NCBI GenBank assembly: GCA_049600855.1
Contig: JBMYQA010000210.1
Span: 1-10,962, forward strand
DNA: 10,962 nucleotides
Source of the DNA: JBMYQA01 sp049600855
Lineage (GTDB): Bacteria; Bacteroidota; Bacteroidia; Cytophagales; Flammeovirgaceae
Direction: 5' to 3'
Position numbers and translations under genes: made by a program
Shown: positions 1 to 6,247 of the stretch, one piece after another
Layout: each line of letters opens with the position of its first letter
How positions within the stretch are numbered: the first letter of the stretch is position 1
The notes under the pieces: model-generated
The model's database searches: none
Seen by the model: only the letters and a program-made list of their open reading frames with translations
Told to the model about the DNA's origin: nothing

Positions 1-678
1 CGAAACCTCCAGTTCTTCTCCAGTAATTAGTTGAATACTCAGTCTGTTTTTGAATTGTGGATGTATCTGCTTGATGTAGTCCGGATTCACGATTTGGCTT
101 CGATTAATTCGGAAAAACACAGTAGGATCTAGCTTTTTCTCAATGAGATTCAATGATTTTTTAATCATCGCCTTATTTTTTCCAAAATACAAACAGGCAT
201 AATTATCCATAGACTGAATGAGTCTAATCGTGGTAAGTGGAATAAAATAACAATTCTCCCCATCCTTAATGAATATTTTCCCTTGCATGGGTAAAGTTTC
301 TTCCTTTGTTTCTGTTTTAGATAGCTCCGTTTTTATCTTCTCAATGGTCATGGAAAAACGCTCCTCTCGCAATGGCTTTACCAAGTAATCTAGCGCATTA
401 GCTTCAAACGCTTTTACGGCATATTGATGATATGCGGTTGTGAACACCACTTTAGGGGTGACTGTGAGTTCCTGCAATAAATCAAAACCTGATTTTTCGG
501 GCATATGGATGTCTAAAAAAATCAAATCGGGGCGTTCTTTTTCAATCAAAATAAGCGCCTCATTGACATTAGCTGCTTCACCCAATACCACAAATTCTGA
601 ATAGTGTGAAAGGGCCCTTTTCACTTCCTCGCGCGCTAAACGCTCATCGTCTATAATTATGGTCTTGTATTTATTCAT
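1..678 (-). CDS. LytTR-family response regulator (partial, C-terminus off the window)
   Basis: This is a DNA-binding response regulator of the LytR/AlgR type, expected to be phosphorylated by the sensor kinase encoded just upstream. The 226 visible codons read from the ATG at 678 to the window edge. The receiver domain covers about residues 4-118, with the acidic pair D10-D11, the phospho-acceptor D56 in the stretch IFLDIHMP, T80/T81 and K101 in the YLVKP motif. A LytTR DNA-binding domain starts near residue 131 and contains the family signature FFRINRSQIVNPDYI around residues 188-202. Only about the last 15-20 residues should be missing. Its ATG lies inside the end of the kinase gene: the start and the kinase stop share the 8 bases ATGAATAA, which suggests translational coupling. 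The target genes cannot be read from this window. Confidence 0.95.
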   Translation of the reverse strand, partial: MNKYKTIIIDDERLAREEVKRALSHYSEFVVLGEAANVNEALILIEKERPDLIFLDIHMPEKSGFDLLQELTVTPKVVFTTAYHQYAVKAFEANALDYLVKPLREERFSMTIEKIKTELSKTETKEETLPMQGKIFIKDGENCYFIPLTTIRLIQSMDNYACLYFGKNKAMIKKSLNLIEKKLDPTVFFRINRSQIVNPDYIKQIHPQFKNRLSIQLITGEELEVS

Positions 679-1750
679 GTGCTTGAAGTGGAATGAGTAA
701 AGTAGCGGTTACAATAGCTGCTGTCTCGTTGTTCAGTGTGAGAGTAGCCTTACCATTATACTGAATCTGCAATCGCTTGCTTAAGTTCTTTATCCCTAAA
801 CCAGTATTGGAGTCACGATCAACGAGCTGCCCTGGATTTTGGACAACAATTTGAAGGTATCCGTTGGTTTTCGTAATGGACAAAACGATGGTTCCACCAT
901 GCATGCGTTTATCGATACCATGCTTAATGGCATTTTCTACTAGAAGCTGAATGCTTAGCGGAAGAATCAGATGGTTCTCCAAAGCGCTATCTATGGTGAT
1001 CGCTGTATGTAAACGTTCCTCAAATCGCATCTTCTCCAGCTCAATATAGTCTTTTACCAAGTTTAACTCGTTTTTAATGGTAACAAGCGCATCATTCTCA
1101 TAAAGCGATGAACGCAGAATGTCTGATAATAAATCTACCGCCCTTCTCGCTTTTTCAGGCTTTTCAAGTACTAATGACTTGATGGAATTAAGTGAATTAA
1201 ACAAGAAGTGAGGATTTAATTGAACGGCTAAATTGTCAAGTTGAGCTTGTTTTGCAATTATAGAAAGCTCAGCATTGAGTTTGGCTATTGCAATTTCTTT
1301 TTGATAGTAATGGTATAAATGATAAGCCAACACCCAAATGGACATGGTACGCAATCCAGTTATTAAAATAGGGTCCCAAGTTAACAGGGTAGTTAATAGC
1401 TCCACATCTTTACCGAGTATCCATACGCGGTAATAATGCCACTTTAGGTTATTGAGGAACATAAACACCACTGATAATACGATAATGGAAGGGATAATCC
1501 TCCGAAATAACAATGGGAGTGTGAGGGCATTCCATTTTAATTCCAGTACCATGAACCTGTAAAAGTGTGTGATGGCTATTCCAATGGCGATATCAAGAAA
1601 ATAGTTGAGTAAGTTGAACGCAAAACCATAATTAGCCATGGTCATTACTCGGTATGCCCAATAGGTAGAGAGTATTCCCCAGCCGAGTAATTGGCACCTC
1701 CAATAAAGGGAGATGCGCTTATGGTTCCTTATTTTCTTCAACTCATTCAT
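671..1750 (-). CDS. LytS-type sensor histidine kinase (His_kinase family)
   Basis: This is a membrane sensor kinase of the LytS/YpdA class that partners the LytTR regulator whose start overlaps its stop by 8 bases. Four hydrophobic segments lie at about residues 19-33, 43-63, 85-101 and 130-147 (numbered from the ATG at 1750), with no large extracellular domain. A short coiled linker leads to the His_kinase motif LNPHFLFNSLNSIKSL, where H181 is the predicted phosphorylation site. The ATP-binding region has the N box VENAIKHGI at about 271-279 and a glycine motif TGLGIKNL at about 316-323. I chose the ATG at 1750 (359 residues); an in-frame GTG three codons upstream at 1759 is the alternative. 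The sensed signal is unknown. These kinases often respond to small molecules or cell-envelope state, but nothing here says which. Confidence 0.95.
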   Translation of the reverse strand: MNELKKIRNHKRISLYWRCQLLGWGILSTYWAYRVMTMANYGFAFNLLNYFLDIAIGIAITHFYRFMVLELKWNALTLPLLFRRIIPSIIVLSVVFMFLNNLKWHYYRVWILGKDVELLTTLLTWDPILITGLRTMSIWVLAYHLYHYYQKEIAIAKLNAELSIIAKQAQLDNLAVQLNPHFLFNSLNSIKSLVLEKPEKARRAVDLLSDILRSSLYENDALVTIKNELNLVKDYIELEKMRFEERLHTAITIDSALENHLILPLSIQLLVENAIKHGIDKRMHGGTIVLSITKTNGYLQIVVQNPGQLVDRDSNTGLGIKNLSKRLQIQYNGKATLTLNNETAAIVTATLLIPLQAHE

Positions 1751-1831
1751 TGTGAGCACAAAATAAGGAGATGCACCGTAGGATAAAAAATAAAAGTACA
1801 GGAGCGTTAAAATTTGGGAGGGAACGTAGCA

Positions 1832-1866
1832 AGAGCCTATTTGAGCTTTTTCCTTCGGCTAAAACT
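1832..1866. repeat. Fragment of a hairpin-type intergenic repeat
   Basis: The stretch starting at 1832 (agagcctatttgagcttttt) matches the reverse complement of 10014-10033 at 17 of 20 bases. It continues into cttcggctaaaac, which resembles the loop of the repeat at 9987-10027. Only one arm is recognisable here, so this looks like a decayed or partial copy. It lies upstream of the LytS-type kinase gene. An open frame can be read through it on the minus strand (to 1931), but I treat that as chance because it is built from repeat and motif DNA. Confidence 0.4.
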
Positions 1867-1877
1867 GACTGATTTTT

Positions 1878-1904
1878 CCCAAAGCCCCCTTTTTCACTTC
1901 CGAA
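1878..1904. repeat. Two-unit outlier of the CCRAA motif array
   Basis: Two copies of the short motif seen in the array at 2063-2214 (TTTCCCAAA and CTTCCGAAT) occur here, with the purine after the C run at 1881 and 1902, exactly 21 bp apart. A weaker TTCCTAA follows 11 bp later at 1913, about one helical turn. The spacing matches the main array, which is why I record it separately. Confidence 0.4.
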
Positions 1905-1931
1905 TAACTTCCTAAAAATGCAAAAAAACAA

Positions 1932-1953
1932 AAGGGAAGCATATGCTTCCCTT
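1932..1953 (-). terminator. Strong intrinsic terminator hairpin, minus strand
   Basis: This is a perfect 22-bp palindrome with CATATG at its centre; the stem core is GGGAAGC/GCTTCCC. Read on the minus strand it is followed by TTTTGTTTTTTTG, a good U-tract; on the plus strand there is no such tract. It therefore terminates leftward transcription. The nearest upstream gene is the esterase, whose stop codon is about 470 bp away with the motif array and the foldback element in between. Confidence 0.75.
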
Positions 1954-2062
1954 CTGTCCTGGGCTTTTTGGATTTCTCATTTAAGAATGGATAAAAAAGA
2001 TTTTTGATATCTTAAGTGACTCATAATCAATTAACTATAAGTCTTTATCAATTCCTTTCTTT

Positions 2063-2214
2063 TCCAAAGGAGCGAAAAAATATCCCGAATAACATGTTTA
2101 TTTTCCCAAACGGCAAAATACTTTCCGAAGCACTCTTTTTACTTTCCGAAACTTTTTATTTTTTTCCGAAACGATTTTTCCACTTCCCAAAAAGCCCAAA
2201 AAACCATCCCAAAA
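2063..2214. repeat. Helically phased array of eight TTYCCRAA motifs
   Basis: Eight short motifs of the form TTTCCGAA, TTCCCAAA or TTCCAAA share one orientation. The purine after the C run falls at 2066, 2087, 2108, 2127, 2148, 2168, 2189 and 2211, giving spacings of 21, 21, 19, 21, 20, 21 and 22 bp (mean 20.7). The linkers are A/T-rich. A plus-strand open frame of 74 codons covers the array, but spacings of 19, 20 and 22 break a 7-codon frame while keeping the same face of the helix. That points to DNA-level rather than protein-level constraint. The array looks like a protein-binding or DNA-bending site, in style like plasmid iterons or a nucleoid-protein site. No function is known from sequence alone. 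Confidence 0.6.
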
Positions 2215-2238
2215 TACGGAGATGGTTTTCAAAATTTT

Positions 2239-2399
2239 GAACTTGTCTAACATTAATTTATTTCGGTTACAAAAGGCTAAGAAACCCTCACTTTTCGTTA
2301 CTTTTTCTTGAAAGAGCGCTGCTATTCCTACGAAAAAGTGCCTTAATTGAGTGCTTCTTAACTCTTTTTCACTCGAAAAAACTAATGTTAGACAAGTTC
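2239..2399. mobile_element. 161-bp foldback (MITE-like) element with 17-bp perfect terminal inverted repeats
   Basis: The ends are GAACTTGTCTAACATTA at 2239-2255 and its exact complement at 2383-2399. The arms continue to pair imperfectly inward, with a perfect 8-bp internal stem ACTTTTTC (2300-2307) / GAAAAAGT (2332-2339), so the whole element can fold on itself. No open reading frame inside could encode a transposase, so it would have to be moved by a partner in trans. The right end recurs at 10909-10962, inverted, at 53 of 54 bases, which shows that this is a dispersed repeat. I see no clear target-site duplication; the flanks are TTTT on the left and TCTT on the right. It lies 23 bp beyond the esterase stop codon and could also act as a transcription terminator for that gene. 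Confidence 0.75.
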
Positions 2400-2422
2400 T
2401 CTTAAAAAAAACGGATATAATC

Positions 2423-3148
2423 TTATAAGCTACTCAAAAAATGAGGGAACATTTTTCTCCAGCTTACCCAATCGTGCGGGATATCGTGTCCCCAAACATC
2501 TAAGTAATGCGGAATGCTTTTGCTATTTAAGATATGAGAGAAGGTTACCGAACGATCAGGTTTTTCCCAATCACCTGAACCTGTAGCAATGACGATTCGT
2601 CCTCTTCTCATTTTTTCTAATTGATAATGATCATCCACACGAGGAACATAGTCTGCGGGAGAGTTGAAATATACATTTTCGTCAAAATACCCTTTGGTAT
2701 AGTCTTTTAAGTCGTAAGATCCACTTAACGCAAAGGTTCCACTAAAGATATCTGGTCTACGGAAAAAGGTATTTGCGGCTAATAATGCGCCAAAAGAAAC
2801 GCCAGTGGTGTAAATGGGCACTAATCCACCACAATCGTTATGAATGAAAGGAACGACCTCATTCACAATGTAATCGTTGTATTGGTTTTGGCGAATGCCT
2901 TTATAGTGATTGGGCATGTGGTTGTTTAACCAAGCTTCACTATTGATACTATTAATGGAATACAGCTTAAATTTACCAGCCTCTACCAAATGCCTAAGCG
3001 TATCAATAACATGGAAACGCTCATATTCCAAGAAATCTGCTGCCGCACTTGGAAACATCAAAACGGCTGGACCGTAGTGTCCATAAACGGCAATGTCCAT
3101 CTCTTTATTTAAGCTAGGACTAAACCAACGAGTGATCTCTCTTCTCAT
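2423..3148 (-). CDS. Esterase-family alpha/beta hydrolase
   Basis: This protein belongs to the putative esterase (esterase D-like) group of alpha/beta hydrolases, probably cytoplasmic because no signal peptide is seen. Numbered from the ATG at 3148 (241 residues), the nucleophile elbow is GVSFG with S118. Acid candidates are D193 and D198 in GSGDWEKPDRS, and the histidine is H221 or H225 in GHDIPHDW near the C-terminus. The substrate is not evident; family members hydrolyse acyl esters or thioesters. An in-frame TTG at 3205 would add 19 residues, but a promoter-like CATCTTTG box at 3218-3225 would leave that TTG almost no leader, and the protein fold begins at MRREITRW, so I prefer 3148. The gene stands alone, with a terminator-like hairpin upstream and the foldback element 23 bp downstream. 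Confidence 0.9.
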   Translation of the reverse strand: MRREITRWFSPSLNKEMDIAVYGHYGPAVLMFPSAAADFLEYERFHVIDTLRHLVEAGKFKLYSINSINSEAWLNNHMPNHYKGIRQNQYNDYIVNEVVPFIHNDCGGLVPIYTTGVSFGALLAANTFFRRPDIFSGTFALSGSYDLKDYTKGYFDENVYFNSPADYVPRVDDHYQLEKMRRGRIVIATGSGDWEKPDRSVTFSHILNSKSIPHYLDVWGHDIPHDWVSWRKMFPHFLSSL

Positions 3149-3217
3149 ATCTAAAAGGATTTGACTTTTATTCAATGCTTTGCTGAATCCTTGCGCATTT
3201 GGCAAAATTCATTGCTG

Positions 3218-3225
3218 CAAAGATG
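3218..3225 (-). promoter_or_regulatory. Candidate Bacteroidota -7 promoter box for the esterase gene
   Basis: The minus strand reads CATCTTTG followed by CA, matching the TAnnTTTG consensus at seven of eight positions. A start of transcription around 3210 would give a leader of about 60 nt before the ATG at 3148. No convincing -33 TTTG box was found at the usual distance. Confidence 0.45.
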
Positions 3226-3291
3226 CAGTAATTTCGAGAAAAAAAATATAAAAGCCGATCTATTAACAAATTTCTAAATATTCGAAAAATG

Positions 3292-3314
3292 CCATTTTTG
3301 AAAAAATAAAATGG
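3292..3314 (-). terminator. Weak terminator-like hairpin
   Basis: A 7-bp stem CCATTTT (3292-3298) / AAAATGG (3308-3314) is followed on the minus strand by CATTTTTCG. It is A/T-rich and the U-tract is short, so it would be a weak terminator for the membrane-protein gene ending at 3539. Confidence 0.35.
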
Positions 3315-3538
3315 TTCCTCTCCCCAATTTATGGATATTATCGTGAAAATTATTCTAATCTAGCATGAAACGAATTCACTAACGCCCTAATCTTTATGCT
3401 TTTACACCAGTCACAGCTCAGCGAAACTCGATATTGCTTTCCTTAAAAGCTCGGTATGATCAGCTGATGAAATGAGTGATTTGAGAAGAAATGTACTTTC
3501 TCTAAATCTTAAAATCATACTATTCATGAGATAAAATA
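3315..3538. other. Intergenic stretch with no supported gene
   Basis: This is the space between the membrane-protein gene and the weak hairpin. A 38-codon minus-strand frame (3411-3527) begins 11 nt after the preceding stop, but it has no recognisable domain or signal and I do not call it a gene. No repeat or RNA gene was recognised. Confidence 0.5.
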
Positions 3539-4273
3539 CTAATTTTTGAAGCTGTTTTTATGTACGAGTAATTGACGAAGGGAAAATAAATGCATGGCAA
3601 GTGCGACTGTCACTAAAACGGCAGGCAATAATACCATTGGGAATTTAGCAACCATTGTATTGGTTGGTTCATTCATAAACACGCGAAATGGTGTGGGCAG
3701 CGAAAGAATGGCAACCGTGATGATATTTGCGAGTAAAGCTAACCCTCCAATATTCCACCAAATGGCCACTTTTCTGCCCCAACCGCCTTCTTTGAAGCAG
3801 AAATATCCAAAAACAGGTGCGGTAATGCCTGCGAGAATGTCCCAGTTTTGTCCTTCAAAAGTCATTTGTTGGGGTGCAATGCCTTCCAGAAATAAAATCC
3901 ATAGCATGATTTCTACTGGCACTCTGAAAAATTGAATGTGCATTAACCAACTTGGAGGAATACTCGCCAATAGCGTAGTAAACTGCTTAGAAAAGGTAAG
4001 GCCAAAGGAAATTCCAAATATGCCTATAAATAGTAGAAATAGCCTTGGAGGTAAATTGAAATTGTAGAAGAAGCCAGTTAGTGAAACGCCACTAACCAGT
4101 AGTACCCACGTAAGCATGCCCAATGTGACTTTCTTCATGATGGATTTCCGTTGTGTTTCTTCCATCTGTTGAGATTTGTAGACTTGATTAAGTCCCCAAA
4201 TAATACCTAAAGGCACAAGGATGCTTAAAACGAGGCAGATACTGGTTCCGAAAGAAAAAATTACATATTCCAT
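3539..4273 (-). CDS. Polytopic membrane protein of unknown function
   Basis: I do not recognise the family of this 244-residue protein. It has about seven hydrophobic segments, at roughly residues 5-27, 49-70, 77-93, 113-135, 147-160, 170-192 and 210-231. Short charged loops separate them, one near 34-48 (KSQQMEETQRKSIMKK) and a basic C-terminal tail. There is no signal peptide beyond the first membrane segment, and no cysteine pairs or ATP-binding motifs. The ATG at 4273 lies 6 nt after the stop of a possible 28-codon frame, so the two may be co-translated. The 162-bp palindrome at 4352-4513 lies upstream and may carry its promoter. The protein is an integral inner-membrane protein; any transport or sensing role would be a guess. 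Confidence 0.85.
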   Translation of the reverse strand: MEYVIFSFGTSICLVLSILVPLGIIWGLNQVYKSQQMEETQRKSIMKKVTLGMLTWVLLVSGVSLTGFFYNFNLPPRLFLLFIGIFGISFGLTFSKQFTTLLASIPPSWLMHIQFFRVPVEIMLWILFLEGIAPQQMTFEGQNWDILAGITAPVFGYFCFKEGGWGRKVAIWWNIGGLALLANIITVAILSLPTPFRVFMNEPTNTMVAKFPMVLLPAVLVTVALAMHLFSLRQLLVHKNSFKN

Positions 4274-4279
4274 TTGCCG

Positions 4280-4366
4280 CTATTTTTTGGTGATGATGTA
4301 AGTTAAGCAGCAAGTGGAAATGATTAGATAACCAAAATTGCTAATTTTAAGTAAGTGCTTGGACAT
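4280..4366 (-). CDS. Possible 28-residue single-span membrane microprotein
   Basis: The short frame runs from the ATG at 4366 to a TAG at 4280-4282. It has a basic N-terminus (MSKHLLK), one hydrophobic span (FGYLIISTCCLTYIIT) and a KK end, a layout typical of small membrane proteins. The stop is 6 nt before the ATG of the polytopic membrane protein, which would suit translational coupling. Against it, the first five codons or so lie inside the left arm of the palindromic element at 4352-4513, so the frame may be a by-product of the insertion. The mirror arm also gives an ATG in the same relative place without a convincing protein. There is no homology support. Confidence 0.3.
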   Translation of the reverse strand: MSKHLLKISNFGYLIISTCCLTYIITKK

Positions 4367-4513
4367 AATTAAGTGTATAATTTATTCAAAGTATTTTTTT
4401 GCTACCGTGAGGCAGGAAATGCAGCTCTAGCAGCGCTAAAGCAATATTTCCTAACGAAATGGTAGTGAAAAAGACGAAGAAAAAATATGCGATTAATTAT
4501 GGTCAAGCACTTA
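4352..4513. mobile_element. 162-bp imperfect palindrome (MITE-like foldback)
   Basis: Terminal arms of 21 bp at 4352-4372 and 4493-4513 are inverted copies at 19 of 21 positions. Concentric inner stems follow: CTACC (4402-4406) / GGTAG (4461-4465), AGGAAAT (4414-4420) / ATTTCCT (4446-4452) and AGC (4423-4425) / GCT (4435-4437). The 10-mer TAGCAGCGCT lies at the exact centre. The same 10-mer on the opposite strand sits at the exact centre of the 161-bp element at 2239-2399, although the arms differ. It contains no transposase frame. It lies between the terminator of the PepSY-like gene and the membrane-protein gene, so it could influence expression of the latter. A structured leader RNA is the alternative reading. 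Confidence 0.5.
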
Positions 4514-4519
4514 GGTGTT

Positions 4520-4552
4520 AAAAAAGCAAGAGAAAAATTCCCTTGCTTTTTT
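4520..4552 (-). terminator. Intrinsic terminator after the PepSY-like gene
   Basis: A stem AAAAAAGCAAG (4520-4530) pairs with CTTGCTTTTTT (4542-4552). It reads as a terminator with a U-tract on both strands, but only the minus strand has an upstream gene, which ends 49 bp away at 4602. It begins 7 bp beyond the right arm of the palindromic element. Confidence 0.75.
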
Positions 4553-4601
4553 TTCAAATCACACATTTTATGATTTTAACAAATCAAATCACAACAAAAG
4601 A

Positions 4602-5096
4602 TTATTTCCAGTCGTCATCCTCATCGCCCGCTTCTTCTTCCCATTCTTCTTGAGTTGGTAAGAAGCGTTCGCGCAATACTTTACCTTCAGCAGAAATTAA
4701 CAGTTCGATGTATTCTCCTTCTACTGAAAAGATGACTGATGTTGCACTTTTTTTATTCGCAAGCGTTACCGCATATTGTTCAGCAATTTCAAACGTTTCG
4801 TAACGACTTCCAATCACATCGGTTATACTTTTTGGCAAGTCAGTAGTAATGGCAACTCCTTTTTCGAGCCATTTTCCTGTAGCATCCAAGCGGCAATACT
4901 TTGCAGTTTCACCTTCGTTGAAATAAACGATGTGTGCTAGCTCATCCTGTTCCCATACCAAATCAGTTGCTTTTGGGAATAACTTGTTAAAAGCCGTCAT
5001 CACCGCATTTGGTGCTTCTTCTTTTACATTTGCTTGAGCATTCATGGCGATGCCCAAAACGATAAAGGTCAAAACGGACAAAAATACTTTTTTCAT
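4602..5096 (-). CDS. Secreted PepSY-like (beta-lactamase-inhibitor-like fold) protein
   Basis: The 164-residue product begins with a signal peptide MKKVFLSVLTFIVLGIAMNAQA, with likely cleavage after the final A near residue 22, so it should be periplasmic or surface-exposed. The mature part follows the PepSY-like pattern common in Bacteroidota: an AFNKLFPKATDLVWEQ block at about 35-50, a second repeat-like block DATGKWLEKG at about 71-80, then LPKSITDVI at about 87-95. It ends in a very acidic tail (EEWEEEAGDEDDDWK). These proteins are thought to bind or inhibit partners in the periplasm; no specific role is shown here. An in-frame start at 5174 would add 26 residues before the signal peptide, so I prefer the ATG at 5096. 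It lies 97 bp after the deoxyhypusine-synthase-like gene and may be co-transcribed with it. Confidence 0.85.
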   Translation of the reverse strand: MKKVFLSVLTFIVLGIAMNAQANVKEEAPNAVMTAFNKLFPKATDLVWEQDELAHIVYFNEGETAKYCRLDATGKWLEKGVAITTDLPKSITDVIGSRYETFEIAEQYAVTLANKKSATSVIFSVEGEYIELLISAEGKVLRERFLPTQEEWEEEAGDEDDDWK

Positions 5097-5193
5097 GTTT
5101 TTAATTGATTTTGATGAACATCTTGGCTCATCGCCTAAACTGTTTATTAGACGCATCATTAGTTGGGTGGTCACTCAAAATCTCTAACTTTTT

Positions 5194-6165
5194 TTACAGA
5201 TTTAGTAAATAAGCAAAAATGAGTGGAGCCACAATCGTTGCGTCCGATTCAATGATAAATTTAGGAGTCTCAATGCCCAATTTTCCCCAAGTGATTTTTT
5301 CATTTGGTACTGCCCCCGAATAAGAACCATAGCTGGTTGTAGAATCTGAAATTTGGCAGAAATAAGCCCAAAATGGGGTGTTTTCTTTTTCTAAATCTTG
5401 TTTGAGCATGGGTACGACACAAATCGGGAAATCGCCAGCAATACCACCACCAATTTGGAAAAAACCAATGCCATTGGCTGAGTTTTCGGTGTACCAACTG
5501 GCTAGTTCGGCCATGTATTCAATCCCCGATTTTACGGTAGCTGCTTTCAAATCGCCAGTCACCACATAAGAGGCGAAGATGTTTCCCAAGGTGCTGTCTT
5601 CCCAGCCTGGTACCACAATCGGCAAGTTTTTTTCTGCTGCGGCAAGCATCCAACTATCTTTTGGATCAATTTCATAATACTGCGCCAATATTCCTGAATT
5701 GAGTACTTGGTATAGGTATTCATGAGGAAAGTAGCGTTTGCCTTGCTTTTCGGCAGTTTGCCAAGCATCGAATAAGTGGCGTTGCAATCGCCTAAAGGCT
5801 TCTTCTTCGGGAATACAAGTATCTGTAACGCGATTTAACCCCTGCTCGAGCAAGTCCCACTCTTCCTCAGCGCTTAACTGACGATAATGTGGTATTCTTT
5901 TATAGTGGCTATGGGCTACTAAGTTCATGACATCTTCTTCTAAGTTGGCTCCTGTACAAGAAATGATTTGAACTTTATCTTGCCGAATCATTTCTGCCAA
6001 AATTTTTCCGATCTCAGCGGTACTCATTGCACCTGCGAGGGTAATCATCATTTTGCCCTTTTGCGCCAACAAAGCTTCGTACCCTTTGGCTGCATCCACT
6101 ACTGTAGCGGCATTAAAGTGGAGGAAATACTTCTCTAAAAAACCTCGAATAGGTGTCTGTTTCAT
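5194..6165 (-). CDS. Deoxyhypusine-synthase-like protein (bacterial type)
   Basis: This 323-residue protein belongs to the deoxyhypusine synthase family, which transfers an aminobutyl group from spermidine using NAD. Recognisable blocks are MITLAGAMSTAE (40-51), SCTGANLEED (69-78), a GGG turn (239-241), SDSTTSYGSYSGAVPNEKITWGKL (273-296) and ESDATIVAPLIFA near the C-terminus. K295 in ITWGK aligns with the catalytic lysine of the eukaryotic enzyme (SWGK). However, the eukaryotic GGGxxKHHI segment is replaced here by GGGIAGDFPIC, so the His pair near the spermidine site is missing. Bacteria have no eIF5A, so the true acceptor is probably a small molecule such as a diamine (homospermidine-synthase-like chemistry) or is unknown. 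It is cytoplasmic. It follows the terminator of the sigma-factor operon, so it must have its own promoter; I could not place one with confidence. Confidence 0.92.
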   Translation of the reverse strand: MKQTPIRGFLEKYFLHFNAATVVDAAKGYEALLAQKGKMMITLAGAMSTAEIGKILAEMIRQDKVQIISCTGANLEEDVMNLVAHSHYKRIPHYRQLSAEEEWDLLEQGLNRVTDTCIPEEEAFRRLQRHLFDAWQTAEKQGKRYFPHEYLYQVLNSGILAQYYEIDPKDSWMLAAAEKNLPIVVPGWEDSTLGNIFASYVVTGDLKAATVKSGIEYMAELASWYTENSANGIGFFQIGGGIAGDFPICVVPMLKQDLEKENTPFWAYFCQISDSTTSYGSYSGAVPNEKITWGKLGIETPKFIIESDATIVAPLIFAYLLNL

Positions 6166-6189
6166 TGAATTACAGGTATTTTAACTGTC

Positions 6190-6226
6190 AAAAAAAAGCC
6201 CATGATACGATTGAGTACCATGAGCC
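6190..6226 (-). terminator. Intrinsic terminator of the sigma factor / zinc-ribbon operon
   Basis: On the minus strand a stem GGCTCATGGTAC pairs with GTATCATGGGC, with loop TCAATC, followed by eight Ts (plus-strand A-run 6190-6197). It lies 21 bp after the stop codon of the 72-residue gene. Confidence 0.85.
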
Positions 6227-6247
6227 TGATGTGAATAGAATCAATAA

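Noticed and set aside
1759..1766. TTATTTTG as a promoter box for the LytS-type kinase
   Set aside because: It overlaps the start codon region, so it would require a leaderless transcript, and it misses one consensus base.
1743..1931. Minus-strand 62-codon frame upstream of the LytS-type kinase
   Set aside because: It overlaps the kinase start and is made of repeat fragment and motif DNA; no recognisable protein.
2016..2240. Plus-strand 74-codon frame over the motif array
   Set aside because: Its phenylalanine, proline and lysine-rich sequence simply follows the TTTCC-type motifs, the array spacing does not preserve frame, and there is no domain or upstream signal.
2228..2241. TTCAAAATTTTGAA palindrome at the left edge of the foldback as a target site
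   Set aside because: It overlaps the terminal repeat and has no matching copy at the other side, so no target duplication can be claimed.
3411..3527. 38-codon minus-strand frame after the membrane-protein gene
   Set aside because: The spacing after the stop is favourable, but there is no signal, span or family, so chance is as likely.
3594..3935. Plus-strand 113-codon frame
   Set aside because: It is antisense to the clearly hydrophobic membrane-protein gene and shows no domain.
4401..4466. Possible tRNA or small structured RNA in the nested stems
   Set aside because: It has no cloverleaf layout, no T-loop or CCA end, and the stems are concentric with a larger palindrome, which fits a foldback repeat better.
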